Assembly (NCBI GenBank): GCA_950022655.1
Contig: OX465590.1
Coordinates: 43,917,718 to 43,981,717 of the forward strand
Length of the DNA: 64,000 nt
Direction of reading: 5' to 3'
DNA from: Alentia gelatinosa
Lineage: Eukaryota > Annelida > Polychaeta > Phyllodocida > Polynoidae
Within the stretch, counting starts at the first letter, position 1, and every line of letters begins with the position of its first letter. A program made the position numbers and the translations under genes. This document shows, one piece after another, positions 20,968-31,340 of the stretch. A model generated the notes under the pieces. It was not told where the DNA came from and made no database searches. It worked only from the letters and a program-made list of their open reading frames with translations.

Positions 20968-21660
20968 CATTATTCTACCCCTAATAAAAAAAACGTCATT
21001 GATTTAACATAGGCAAATTTTATGTGGCATGCCATGACATTAAGTAAAATTTATGTACCTAGAGAAATTCAAAAATTGGCCAATCAGCGATTAGGAATTA
21101 TCCACCTGTGTAAATAGTTCCAGCTGCAGAGCAGAAATTCTGACAGCTCTCAACCATGGACAGAATCGAGTCAGACTTTCCTAATACCATGAAGTCGTGG
21201 AGACAGGGTAGGATAAATACGAAACTGAACTCAAGTTAGACTTGTCAGTGTCTATGCCTCTCTGGTCAGGTCTGTTCCTGACTACGCTCAGCTAACGCTT
21301 CGTGTAGTAATACATGACCTTCCAATCATGGCATAAACACTATCAAGTCTAAAGCCTGGCGTCCACCTACTACAATAGAAATTTAGACCTCCCGACATGA
21401 CACCGATACAAAAAGCAAATATCGGAGACATATTGGGAAGGTGCAAAATCATAGACATATGTCTAGACATGCCAATCCACCATGCATTTTTAGGGGTTTT
21501 CATCGGTGCCTAATCGCAGAGACATGGTCAACTGCCTCGATATAAGGTGACCCTCCAACGCGATTTTGATTTTTTATCGGGAAGTGCATCGTAGACCATA
21601 TCGGAGCCATATCGTAGTAGGTGGACGCCGGGCCTAACTCTTGTTCGGATTCTACAAGTT
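20968..21660 (+). mobile_element. Bipartite element X2, split by A2
   Basis: The module starts ATTCTACCCCTAATAAAA (20975) and ends GGGTAGGATAAATACG (about 21204). The hairpin arm then begins (AAACTGAACTCAAGTTAG) with apex GCTCAGCTAACGC, TTCGTGTAGTAATACATG. After A2 the arm finishes ACTCTTGTTCGGATTCTACA. The CCAATCAGCGAT block is shared with X1 and X4. Confidence 0.75.
21353..21634 (+). mobile_element. Family A MITE, copy 2 (in X2 hairpin)
   Basis: 282 bp, flanked by TAA (21350-21352 and 21635-21637). X4 at about 27258 shows the empty site GGCTAACTCTCG. The first bases are AGCC instead of GGCC. Confidence 0.9.
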
Positions 21661-22025
21661 AAAAGCATCATTTAACATATTTACGCCACTTTTTAATTGG
21701 ATCTAAGATTATCTTAAACACAGATCCAAGAGAGTAACTGTAAATTGGCTTATGAGTACAGAATCCACAGTAGAATACGGAGTCCTGCAAGGGTCCCTCC
21801 TCGGGCCAATCTTATACCTGTTGTATGTTAATGACATGTGTCGAAACCTTCCATGATTCAAGACAATGTGGATCTGAACTCACTGTACACTCAAGAAGAC
21901 TTACCATTTTCGTGTTTCTTTTCGATATAGGTCGTCTATAATTATCCGAGTTATTTAACAACGTTAGTGAGCTTTTACTGGGTTTTACTGGAGGTTTTAC
22001 CAAGGTTTTCCATTTTTTTCTATAG
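21661..22025. other. Non-coding stretch
   Basis: A short plus-strand run near 21745-21840 reads STVEYGVLQGSLLGPI followed by LYLLYVNDMC, which strongly resembles the conserved Q-G-S-x-L-G-P-L-x-F-x-Y-x-N-D segment of non-LTR reverse transcriptases. I therefore mark about 21740-21845 as a LINE RT crumb. The rest is unrecognised. Confidence 0.7.
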
Positions 22026-22026
22026 A

Positions 22027-22422
22027 CAATAATCGATGGTTTTGTGGACAGGCGGCCGTAAACCACGAGAGGTTGACACGTAGTAATACACAAGCGCTAG
22101 CGAGTGTATTACGAGGTCAACCGCGAGTGGTTTACAAAGCTGCCTGGCCACAAAATCATCGTTTCTTGTATTTATTATCCATCTTTTCGAATAAATTAAA
22201 CCCAGTAATTGCCATATTAGCGGGTATATTAATAAGAACTATTTCTTTGCTCTATAGCAAAAGGGACTATTTTTCCCGTATACCATGGTTTGGAGGCCGT
22301 ATACCACAGATGTGAATCCGTATACCACAGTTATGGTATCTGACAGGTTTTATACAATGGGTAGTGGTTTACTGAGTCCCCATACATTTTCAATGGGAGC
22401 TTTGTATACGATGGATAATAAA
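22027..22422 (+). mobile_element. Bipartite hairpin element W1
   Basis: The hairpin 22027-22165 pairs GATGGTTTTGTGGACAGGC, GGCCGTAAACCACGAG with CGCGAGTGGTTTAC, GCCTGGCCACAAAATCATC. The apex is GTTGACACGTAGTAATACAC, AAGCGCTAGCG, AGTGTATTACG. The module is bounded by TTTATTATCCATC (22171) and GATGGATAATAAA (22410-22422). Only one copy of the 3' segment CAATGGGTAGTGGTTTACTG is present; W2 has five. Confidence 0.8.
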
Positions 22423-22539
22423 GGTATTTATTAGAGCATGCTTGCACGTGCTAGGTGTCTATAAAGGTTCGAGTGCCCACATGATCTCTGGCTCGCTGAA
22501 AGAAACTATCCTTTCACTATCTGAGTGTTATTTACCCTG

Positions 22540-22895
22540 ATATTGTGAAAGGAGCAAAAGGCAAGTGCCTCAATAAATCGAGACTGAAATATCTCAAGAC
22601 CCACTGGTGCATGATATATTTGCATCCAATATTGTAAAGGCAATAGCAGAATTTTTTTTTGATAAAATCGGGGCCCCCATTTCCGAAATTTTTATTTGGA
22701 TAAAATCGGGGACCGATTGACACAAATCGGGGAAACGATTTATGCCAGAAAAGCTCCCACACAAAAATGGCAAGTTGACTGGATGCAAGTGGGTTACAAA
22801 AAACGATCCATAGACTGAATATACCGAAAAGCTTCTGATTGTTATCTATATATAATTACACGCTCAGTCATCAATGATGAACATACCGTTTTCTC
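22540..22895 (+). mobile_element. Dispersed repeat R, copy 2
   Basis: Matches R at 50758-51030 (TGAAAGGAGCAAAAGGCA, CAAGACCCACTGGTGC, CAAGTTGACTGGATGCAAG, ATCCATAGACTGAATATA, CACGCTCAGTCATCAATGAT). A segment rich in AAATCGGGG (about 22665-22740) lies inside and is absent from the other copies; similar AAATCGGGGCCCGATTT lies inside A10 (57290-57330). Confidence 0.65.
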
Positions 22896-23106
22896 CTAGA
22901 TATCAGTTTATCTCCTTTGTTCACGAGATACAGATACATCTGAGATACTTTTGTCTTGAGGTCTGTCATACCGCCAAACAATCACCATCCAAGCCAGTAA
23001 ACCCTCAGTATTCAAAGATGACATTGTCATTTGATGCTGAGGAACATAAAAACATTAATGAATAGGGAGTTGAATTACGAATGCAGCTCTGCAGGTAGTC
23101 GCCTTA

Positions 23107-23514
23107 AGCCCAATACACATCTACCGATTTCGGAACATTTATGTACCTTTGTCGGCGACAAACGGATGGTAATTTGGCTTAGGTGAGCCGTCCTAACGGA
23201 GACTGCCCTAGTTGGTAGATGTAGCACAGCTAGGCAAGGGTCAGGCAACGATTAGTGAACCACCTCCTTCAGATGTTATTTTGTTGGCGACAAGTTGTGG
23301 TTTCTATGTTACTAAATCAGCGGCCAAAAGTTTATCAACATGTTGATAAATCTAGTCGCCAACAATGGAACATTGGTGAATGGTGTTGATTGGGTGGCCA
23401 ATATGGGCTGAGGTATTATATAATTTGCCTGGGACAAGTTCACCGACTCCTATAGAATTTGGGAACTAATCGTTTAATCCTGAATCTGTAGATGTGTATT
23501 GGACTTAAGCCAGA
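23107..23514. mobile_element. Family D MITE, copy 1
   Basis: Starts AGCCCAATACACATCTACCG and ends GTAGATGTGTATTGGAC, flanked by TTA. The interior includes TGTCGGCGACAAACGG, GTAGCACAGCTAGGCAAGG, a perfect hairpin TTTATCAACATGTTGATAAA, and GGGAACTAATCGTTTAATCC. It is longer than the 300-bp form because of the hairpin segment. Confidence 0.85.
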
Positions 23515-23532
23515 AGGTCCACTGTGACGTTA

Positions 23533-23921
23533 AAGCCATTTTCCATTGACCGACAAAAATTCCTCCCAAATCCTGGATGGATGATATCAACGCGTTTTGA
23601 ATTTAAGCCACTCTCCACTGGCCGATTAATTGCCACCGATCTGCAGTCACGATCGATTTTTTGTGTACACCGACATATATATGCTCAGTGAAAGAGCCTA
23701 GCATTTTAAATAGTTACTGATTAATTTAACATAAATGACTTTTTCTCCTTAGATATGCAATGTGGCAACACCTGTCACTGAGTGAAAGCTTAGTCACTGA
23801 GTGAAATCTACTACCCTCACTGATTTTTCAACACCGACGCACAGTCGTGGCACCACCGACAGACGTGGGTAACTCAAAAGATCTCCGCCGTTTTCGTCGG
23901 TCAATGGAAAATGGCTTCATC
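23533..23921. mobile_element. Family C fragment and copy 2
   Basis: 23533-23604 is a C end (AAGCCATTTTCCATTGACCG). 23606-23921 is a nearly full C copy with ends AAGCCACTCTCCACTGGCCG and CGGTCAATGGAAAATGGCTT. It is a subfamily with AAGCCA rather than GGCCCG termini. Confidence 0.75.
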
Positions 23922-23934
23922 TTAAGCCCAATGC

Positions 23935-24230
23935 CCATCTACCGATTTAGGAACATTCATGTACCTTTGTCGGCGACAAACGGACGGTAATTTGTCTCAC
24001 CGAAGGCATCCTAACGGAGTCGGCGGTAGTCGGTAGAAGTAGGACAGCTAGGTAAGGGTCAGCCAACGATTAGTAGGCTGATTTGCTTAGGACTAATATC
24101 CACCACCCCATCTCCTCAATGTCCGCCGGTCGAGAGAAGGGTTACATAATTTGCCTGTGACAAGTTCACCGACTCCTATACGATTTGGGAACTAATCGCT
24201 CAACCCTGAATCGGTAGATGGGCATCAGGC
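23935..24230. mobile_element. Family D MITE, copy 2
   Basis: 296 bp, AGCCCAATGCCCATCTACCG to CGGTAGATGGGCATCAGGC, flanked by TTA both sides (23932-23934, 24231-24233). This is the 300-bp form with the inner GTCCGCCGGTCGAG. Confidence 0.9.
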
Positions 24231-24334
24231 TTAAGCTCCGCCTTCCTACGGTTCTTTTCGTTTTCGAGTACCTGCAGATTGTTTTTGGTTTTTGAGTACC
24301 TGCAGACAAACGTATCCTCAGCGTCTCATTACAG

Positions 24335-24456
24335 CAGACGACTTTTTACCACTTCACTTGTTCTCGGCGAGTAGCACGGAAAGCCTGTTTGGCCACCTGA
24401 GAGAGGCTGGGGACAAGCGAATACCATCACCGCTACTTTGCATTGTATCGCAGTTT
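24335..24456 (+). other. Exon-like stretch (candidate internal exon)
   Basis: Bounded by CTCATTACAG and TTT|GTAAGTAAC, an acceptor-donor pair with a near-consensus GTAAGT. The open frame across it reads DDFLPLHLFSASSTESLFGH then LREAGDKRIPSPLLCIVSQF, with protein-like composition unlike neighbouring repeat frames. It is 122 bp (phase-changing). No domain is recognised and no flanking exon was found. D2 lies 105 bp upstream. It could equally be a chance frame. Confidence 0.3.
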
Positions 24457-24689
24457 GTAAGTAACACAATCACCTCATTATTTCCAAACTAGGTTGATGA
24501 ATGTATTGCTGTGTAAAGCTTAACTATAGCCTCTTAAGGAAAGTGAAACAAAGTGATTCATTCCATCCGCTCTGTCTTGGATAAGCATACAGTTCGACAA
24601 AGGATATGAAGACGTGGCCACTAAGTCAGGCATAAAGAAATCTTTATCACAACGGACCTGTATTTCTTCAAAAGAGCAACTCATGTATT

Positions 24690-25390
24690 CCACGGTAAAC
24701 GTGACACAGGCAGCCAGTCAAAAGCCTCTAGATATATTATAAATGTTTACATTTTCTTGTACTTTGAAATTTTATCTGACCAATTGTACTATTGCCTTTC
24801 TAAATTTCATAGTTGCTGTTGTGCTGTGCATACGCAGATTGACCAAATACAGCAAGTGAAATTCCAAAATGTGATCCTCCTGGGATGTGGCTCATCAAAA
24901 TTCCATTGATATATTGCTAGTCCTAGACATTTGTAGATCATTTGATGTCTTCTGTAATGGGAAAGAGGGTTTTTGTTGAATCTAAATGTCTTTGAGTGAG
25001 GGAAATCAGTGATAACACTTCAACTCAAATTTTTCATGTCACAGCACGTAATTCCGTCACAGAGATCTTGCCACCTCTACTGCCCCTGCAGTAATAAATG
25101 CAGTAAATAAAAGTGTTCAGAAATGAAAAACTCAAACTATACGAAAAGTCCTAAACATACATTTTCCATGACACTTTGTCTTTATATTGTGATATCTGGA
25201 ACTAAATTTTCCTATGTGGTGTACTTTTGTAATTCCGTCACAATGGAATTTATGAATTGTGTATGACTGCTCATTGCATGGCATCCACAAGTAACAACAT
25301 GGAAAGATGTAAGCGTTAGAATCATGCACATCTTGTTTAATTGATATACCTATCAATTGTGAGGCCTTGCAATCAATAAACAAAAACAAC
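24690..25390 (-). mobile_element. Dispersed repeat O, copy 2
   Basis: Opposite orientation to 4925-5570. Shared blocks are ACACAGGCAGCCAGTCAAAA, CTAGTCCTAGACATTTGTAG, ACAGAGATCTTGCCACCTCT and CTGCAGTAATAAATGCAGTA. The end beyond 25245 is present only here. Confidence 0.7.
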
Positions 25391-25632
25391 CTTTACGATA
25401 AGGCAGACTAAAATACCTAAATACAGTTCTATAAATTCACATCGAAAAGTGCATGAATTTATCTCAAGATACATGACATACTTCTGACTTCTGACGGTTT
25501 TATAAGGTCCTTTTTGTATATGAGAACGTCATTTTGTTCACTCGTTATGATATTCCATATTTCTTATTTGTAAGAAGTATCTACACATAATGAATCCTAT
25601 TCCTTTCGTCATTTCCTCTATACCACAAGAGC

Positions 25633-25875
25633 GATTATCCTGCCCCTAATAAAAAAAAATGCCATAGACTTAACATTGGGTCACTGTATTCGGGAGAGCG
25701 TGCAGTAAAGTGTTATTCATTGCACGATGGTAGCAAATGGTCAGGTCTACTTCTCACTATGCTCGTCTATCGCCGACTCAAGACCAAAATACCTCAAGAC
25801 CCACTGGTGCTTGATATGTTTGGATCCTAGTCTCGGGTAGTTACAGAAATTGCAAGTTTACTGGGTGGAAGTAGG
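25633..25875 (+). mobile_element. Family X fragment (copy X3) with R fragment
   Basis: TCCTGCCCCTAATAAAAAA, GCCATAGACTTAACATTGGG and TGGTCAGGTCTACTTCTCAC mark a truncated X module joined to a hairpin piece. From 25785 an R-type segment follows (CCTCAAGACCCACTGGTGCT). Confidence 0.6.
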
Positions 25876-25883
25876 TTACTATA

Positions 25884-26013
25884 GAGGAAACCTATGAAAG
25901 TTTAGGGTCTGAGCTCGTATCCCATCGAGTTTGAATCACGTAGTAATTCACAAGGCGAAGCCGCGTGAATTACTACGTGATTCAAATGAGATGGGATCGA
26001 GCTCTGACCCTAA
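25884..26013. mobile_element. Family Y hairpin only (copy Y3)
   Basis: A 130-bp palindrome almost identical to the Y1 hairpin (AAGTTTAGGGTCTGAGCTCG paired with CGAGCTCTGACCCTAA). The apex is TCACGTAGTAATTCAC, AAGGCGAAGCCGC, GTGAATTACTACGTGA. The Y module that follows in Y1 is absent; a D fragment starts instead. Confidence 0.8.
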
Positions 26014-26016
26014 CCC

Positions 26017-26236
26017 CTGACGGAGTCGGCCGTAGTCGGTAGATGTAGGACAGCTAGGCAAGGGTGAGCCACCGATTAGTAGACCGATTTGCTTAGGACT
26101 AATAGCCACCACCCCATCTCCTCAATGTCCGCCGGTCGAGCGAAGGGTTACGTTATTTGCCTACAACAAGTTCACCAACTCCTATACGATTTGGAAACTT
26201 ATTGTTCAACCCTTAATCGGTAGATGGGTATTGGGC
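26017..26236. mobile_element. Family D, left-truncated copy 3
   Basis: Begins within the element (ACGGAGTCGGCCGTAGTCGG) and ends AATCGGTAGATGGGTATTGG GC before TTTA. It abuts the Y3 palindrome. Confidence 0.75.
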
Positions 26237-26930
26237 TTTAGACAACTGCTGAAAAACCGGCCGGGAACTACTGATTTGCTTTTGTCGATGAATTATTGGG
26301 TGTTTCTTTTGTTTTTTGTTTTTTATTTCAGTGAAGAGATATACATAAGACATTCTGCTAATAAGCAGGTTTTGTGTGTCTTCTACGATCGCTTACATTT
26401 TCTCAGTCATTGAACAAGTTGAACAATAGCATCAATGATGCGTATAATACATAAAGTACATGCGTATGGTACGCGTGGTATGAGATGAGATGGATAATGA
26501 CATAAGTTCAACATACGAACATCTATACAAGAACATACCATATTTAGGAGGATTAGGATTCATCCGCTAGTGTCTTCACCTTTAATTTTACAAATTTCTC
26601 ACAATTCTGTATTTCAATAGGCAGGGCATTATTATATTGTTAAGATAATAATTTTGAAGCAAATCAGAACTCAGGAAATGTCGTTTCATGTTACGGCTTG
26701 GTTTGGCATGTGATTACAGCAATTAGATATCTAAATATTTAACTGCATAACTCACCAAATCATACTGACTTTAGTTCGTAGCAAATTTATCCAAAAACAT
26801 ACTTCATCAATTGACAAGGTTGAAATTCGATATTGGACCATAGAACGGATGAAAGTCACTGCCTTAGCGTATTGCCTTCATGACCTAGTTTCTGCAAAAC
26901 ACTCCTTTCAATGGAATAAAATCCATCGTT
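26237..26930. other. Gene-free AT-rich stretch
   Basis: A 60-codon frame and nothing repeat-like that I can match in the window. Confidence 0.4.
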
Positions 26931-26933
26931 GTT

Positions 26934-27290
26934 TTTATCCTAGCCCTAATAAAAAACGCCATAGGTTTAACATTGACTCAATGTATTTGACATAGCGTTG
27001 GATAAAGTGTTATTTATGCACCGAGGTGAATAAAAAATTGGACCAATCAGAGACGAGATAACGCAAGTAGATCCGGCAGCATTGATAACTACTAACATGG
27101 ATAATTACAAATATTCTCTGTATATCGGTGAGATGGGGTAGGATAAATACGAAACTGAACTCGAGTTAGCCTCTCTGGTCAGGTCTGCTACTCACTAAAC
27201 TCGGCTAACGCCTCGTGTAGTAATACACAACCTGCCCATCGTGGCATAAACATTGACAAGGCTAACTCTCGTTTGGTTTCTACTAAGTAT
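26934..27290 (+). mobile_element. Bipartite element X4 (complete reference)
   Basis: Module TTTATCCTAGCCCTAATAAA to GGGGTAGGATAAATACG (26934-27148), with GGACCAATCAGAGAC inside. The hairpin runs from GAAACTGAACTCGAGTTAGC to GCTAACTCTCGTTTGGTTTC with apex CTCACTAAACTCGGC, TAACGCCTCGTGTAGTAATA. This is the uninterrupted version that provides empty sites for A2 (in X2) and B3/B4 (in X6). Confidence 0.8.
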
Positions 27291-27381
27291 TAAAATGTCA
27301 CGCAGATCGAAGGACTGTATTTATCACTGGTGAGGTTCATGGCTCGCGGGCATCGTCATCTCAATGATCTGTGAGGGCATT

Positions 27382-27690
27382 CTAAATACACAATATTGGA
27401 GTTGACTCTCCGCAAATATCCTCGCATACGCTCGGATATTACTGCGCGTCAACTCCTCGAAGCATACGGCCGTTTGTATCTGAAACCAGTCTTTGTTGTA
27501 TTTATCATCCACCTTTTCTGGACAAGTGGCATGTCAATATTAGTTCGTTTTAGTTATGCACTATTTTTCCATGCGCACTATTTTTTCGTATGCGCCACCC
27601 GGAGCATACAACATATCCGTATGCGCCAAGTATGTCCATACACTCTCCCTATGTGTTTTCTATGGACACTTTGTATTAGGTGGATAATAT
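27382..27690 (+). mobile_element. Bipartite element Z2 (rearranged hairpin)
   Basis: Base TAAATACACAATATTG, then the apex in inverted orientation relative to Z3 (GGATATTACTGCGCGTCAAC) and the right arm GTATCTGAAACCAGTC. GTATTTATCATCCACC then leads into the module ending TTAGGTGGATAATA. The left arm has been lost and the loop flipped. Confidence 0.75.
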
Positions 27691-27961
27691 AGACTCCCCG
27701 AGAATATGTCAGTGATCTCTTTAGTCCAGTCAAAATAAGGTTTGACCGGCCACAAAAAGCAATATATTTAATTCCCGTGCCATTAATCTCAGAATACCTT
27801 ACATATTGACAGAATGAAAATCGAAATTAATCCAAGTGGTGGAAGTATGTCAAATTAGCATAAATCCAATATGGTCACCCCAAATATATTCTAGTTTGAA
27901 TTGAGGTAGAAACACTTTATTTTGGCTGCCTGGTAGAAATGGAATATTGTCTATTTTACGA

Positions 27962-28442
27962 TTATCTCACCCCTTTATACGACATAGATATAATCAGAAT
28001 ATCAGAATAGTTCTAATATACCTAGCAAATCCATATGATGTCATCTCACATTCACTACGCCACGGCCGTGGCATAGTATTGTCACTTTACAGGGGTGATC
28101 GTTGAGTATTTTTTCCTCATGTTATTTCTATGGCGAAGCATGTACCCGGGGTGAGATTATCATGAAACATCACAAAATTGCATATGATTGTTTATATGGC
28201 ATGAGTTGTCTTCGCGGAATGATATCACGAAGCGAAGCTGAGTGATATCTGTAGCGGAAGACAACGAATGGCATGTAAACAATTATATGAAATTGAGTGA
28301 TGTTTAGATTTGATCCTACCCTGTCACATGTTTTTAACTTCATATGTCACCCGTGGCATATAAATATTTTATGGCATAACCGTGGCCTACAGTAACTCCA
28401 TGTTAAGTCTATGGAGATTTATATGAGGGGTAGGATAAAAAC
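27962..28442. mobile_element. Composite Y module - hairpin - X module
   Basis: Y module TTATCTCACCCC (27963) to GGGGTGAGATTAT (28148-28160). Then a palindrome 28163-28305 (AAACATCACAAAATTGCATA, GGCATGAGTTGTCTTC paired with GAAGACAACGAATGGCAT, TTGAGTGATGTTT) with apex GATATCACGAAGCGAAGC, TGAGTGATATC. Then an X module, GATCCTACCC to GGGGTAGGATAAAA. Two different module types thus share one hairpin. Confidence 0.75.
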
Positions 28443-28484
28443 ACACACACTACCCCCGTGAATATGCCGCATGTCAACAGGAGG

Positions 28485-28506
28485 GGTGGGGGTGGGGGGG
28501 GGGGGT
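28485..28506. repeat. Impure poly-G tract
   Basis: G-rich run GGTGGGGGTGGGGGGGGGGG, a possible G-quadruplex former. Confidence 0.8.
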
Positions 28507-28699
28507 CTTCTAGCAGGCAGCCATCATTCTGATTAATGATTGTAGAACTCCATTGACGTTACTCAATGACAGCTCAACTGACCCTGAGTCATTAGCATTG
28601 CTTTTCCCAATAGAGCGACAGGGAATGAAAGAGCGATGTTGGTTACGCTCCGCTCGCTGCCGTTCATCTGTCTCCCGTTATTGTGGTAACTTGGAGTAA

Positions 28700-28936
28700 A
28701 TTGTATGTTCGTTATTGATGAATGAGCGCGGGATTATATGAAAAAAAAAACAATTAAAATGCTTGGATTATGTTCAGTCTATGGTTCATTTTCTTTATCT
28801 CACCCCAGATATTTTTTCTCCATAGACTTAACATTGGAAACTCGTATCTAACACCTATCAGATATTTATTAAATATATCCAATGGGGGATAATGTCACAA
28901 ATGTTAACCCATTAGTCAATATTAAGGGTGAGATAA
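28700..28936 (-). mobile_element. R fragment and family Y module (copy Y5)
   Basis: 28700-28790 resembles the R end (GATGAATGAGCG, AATTATATG-like, GTCTATGG). 28794-28936 is the Y module in reverse, from TTTATCTCACCCCAG to GGGTGAGATAAA; it is the reverse complement of 3841-3984. Confidence 0.7.
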
Positions 28937-29249
28937 ATTCAGAAACCCATTAAATTCATAGCTGCTTGTTTTTTTTGGAGGAAAAGACATACATAGAATA
29001 TGTGATAGTTTTAACGTGGGTAAAAGGAGAAAACCCTTTCGTAATACAGAACCTACACCGAACTCATGAGAGGTTGTGCTACATATATTTACACTGTGAA
29101 AGCAACTTCCCCCAAATTTTACAGGACAGAACGTTGTTGAACATTTTATCTAGATACAAACAAAAACATTTCCAGGAGTGACAGATCACAATACAGATCA
29201 CAATTTCATGTCACATACTGTCTTAGTGAACGGACTTCAATATTATCAA
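28937..29249. other. Unrecognised stretch
   Basis: A 71-codon frame (28966-29181) has no domain or splice context. No second copy is visible in the window. Confidence 0.35.
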
Positions 29250-29565
29250 AGCCCAATGCCCATCTACCGATTTCGGAACATTTATGTACGTTTGTCGGCG
29301 ACAAACGGAGGGTAATTTATCTCAGCTGAGCCATCCTAACGGAGTCGGTAGATGTAGGACAGCTAGGCAAGGCTACCCAGCGATTAGTGAACACTCTGTT
29401 TCTTTGGTTTTTGCCCTCCCCCAGCGATTAGTGGACCATACACCGATTTTATCAGTGTGCGGGTCGAGCGAGGGGTTACGTAATTTGCCTTCGACAAGGT
29501 GACCGACTCCTATACAATTTGGGAACTAATCGTTCAACCCTAAATCGGTACATGGGCATCTGGCT
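29250..29565. mobile_element. Family D MITE, copy 4
   Basis: AGCCCAATGCCCATCTACCG to AATCGGTACATGGGCATCTG. It has a distinctive interior GTTTCTTTGGTTTTTGCCCT shared only with D6 (38360), so these two form a subfamily. Confidence 0.85.
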
Positions 29566-29878
29566 TTAGCATACAGAAAATGGTCTTCTTGTACAAGCTT
29601 AGATTATTCAACAGGCCCCTGGTTAGCATCCCAACTGTCACTCCCAAACTGCAATAACAGTCTGACATGAACGGGGGTCGTAACTTACATCGAAACGACC
29701 TCGTTTATGTCTATCAGTTCACGCATTCAATTTTCCATTATTTATTTGTTTTTAACATTCCATTATGTACGGACATATTATCAACATGATGTAAATATTA
29801 AACAGGTTGTCAGCACCCAATCCACTGAATATAATGTCCCACAGTAAAAGTTAAAAAAAGAGTAAATTTCCTTATTAA
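29566..29878. other. Unrecognised spacer
   Basis: AT-rich; no feature seen. Confidence 0.35.
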
Positions 29879-30202
29879 GGCCACTCAAAAAAAACAACTT
29901 GTTTCTCATCACCAAGCCATGAAAAATATGACGAGGGCGCTTTTTTTTCTTTCTTTTTTTTTGCTGTTCCAGGCCAAAGTTGCGGGGTGTCTGCTAATGC
30001 GGGGTTTTCAGATTCATTCTGGTTATACATTATACATCAGGAGCTTTAATTTGATACTAAATGCATATATTTTTCATAATTTCTATCAAGGTTCACCTTA
30101 TTTAAATAATCCAAAAAAAAAATCAAAAAAAAAAAAAATCAAAAAAATCGTTTTTGCTGATGCGCGCGGTGATGAGAAACAAGTTTGTTTTTTTTAGTGG
30201 CC
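29879..30202. mobile_element. Family H MITE
   Basis: 324 bp. The ends GGCCACTCAAAAAAAACAAC, TTGTTTCTCATCACC and GGTGATGAGAAACAAG, TTTTTTTTAGTGGCC are inverted repeats of about 38 bp, flanked by TAA on both sides (29876-29878, 30203-30205). The interior is AT-rich with poly-A. Harbinger-like by TSD. The 92-codon frame inside is spurious. Confidence 0.85.
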
Positions 30203-30770
30203 TAATTTGAATAACTTTATTTTCATCTGGCTGAGCTAGAAGTGTGTTAACTACATTCTTATTAATCTGAATAAGAAATAGTCACGGATTAATATGTTTC
30301 TGAGTAACTCGCGTTAGATTTGCCATCAAATTAGAGTTTTATTTCACAGTCGTAAATAAAGGTATGCCCACATCAACCTTATTTCCAGAACACACTCTGC
30401 GAAAGGCAATTTGAATTCATTCCTCAAGAGGAACCTCCACTTACGGTTGATTAATATAGTGAGGGTAATCCACAAAACTGGTCCTTAGCAAAAAAAACCT
30501 CATTTATGTTAGTCTGACATTTTAAAGACATGCTTAAAGCTTGCCACAGAAAGGTCTCCTCAATTATTAAGAATTCAGCCCCAACCAAGGCTTGCTGTAT
30601 CCTTCACATTCCAGGCAACATCAAGAAAAGCTCTCCTGGTAATAGAATCAGCCGTGGCGTTTAGAGGGTCTAATTATTTTGATATTGGAACTTGCAATTC
30701 CCTTGCGATCCCATTAGGTATCGCATAATTGAGACAATTCATTTGTCCTTCTGGTCTGGCAGAACATGTG
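30203..30770. other. Unrecognised stretch
   Basis: No gene, RNA or repeat recognised. Confidence 0.35.
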
Positions 30771-30774
30771 TTTC

Positions 30775-31186
30775 TCTGTTTTTATCGTGTCCCTGTCGCT
30801 GTCTCTTTATAGCTCTACTCTCTCTTTCTCTTCCTCCCTCTCTACCTTCCTCTCTCTATCTCTCTCTACTTTCCCCTCCCCTTCTCTTTCTCCCTCTTTC
30901 TCACTCCCTCTCTGTCTTTCTCCCTCCCTTCTCTCTATCTGTCTCTATCTGTCTCTGTCTCTCTCCATTTCGGTTTCTATTTCTATCTCCCTTCTCTCTC
31001 TCTCTCTGTATATCTGTCTCTATCTCTCTCCATCTCTGTTTCTATCTCTATCTCCCTTCTCTCTATTTCTCTCTATGTCTCTCTGTCTCTATCTCTCTCT
31101 CTCTCTTTGTCTCGCTCTCTCCTTCTCTGTCTCTCTGTATATCTGTCTCTATCTCTCTCCATCTCTGTTTATATCTCTATCTCTCT

Positions 31187-31223
<37 letters not shown>

Positions 31224-31340
31224 GTCTCCTTCTCTGTCTCCCTCTCCTTCTCTATCTCTCTATATATCTGTCCCTATCTCTCTCCATCTCTGTTTCTATC
31301 TCTCTCTGCCCCCCTCCTCTTCTCTGTCTCTCTCCCCGAT
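30775..31340. repeat. Impure (TCTC/TATC) simple-sequence tract
   Basis: About 565 bp of CTCTCT with a recurring 60-90-bp pattern (TCTCTCCATCTCTGTTTCTA, TCTCTATCTCCCTTCTCTCT). Open frames of 194 and 249 codons are S/L repeat artefacts. It ends exactly where element F1 begins. Confidence 0.9.
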
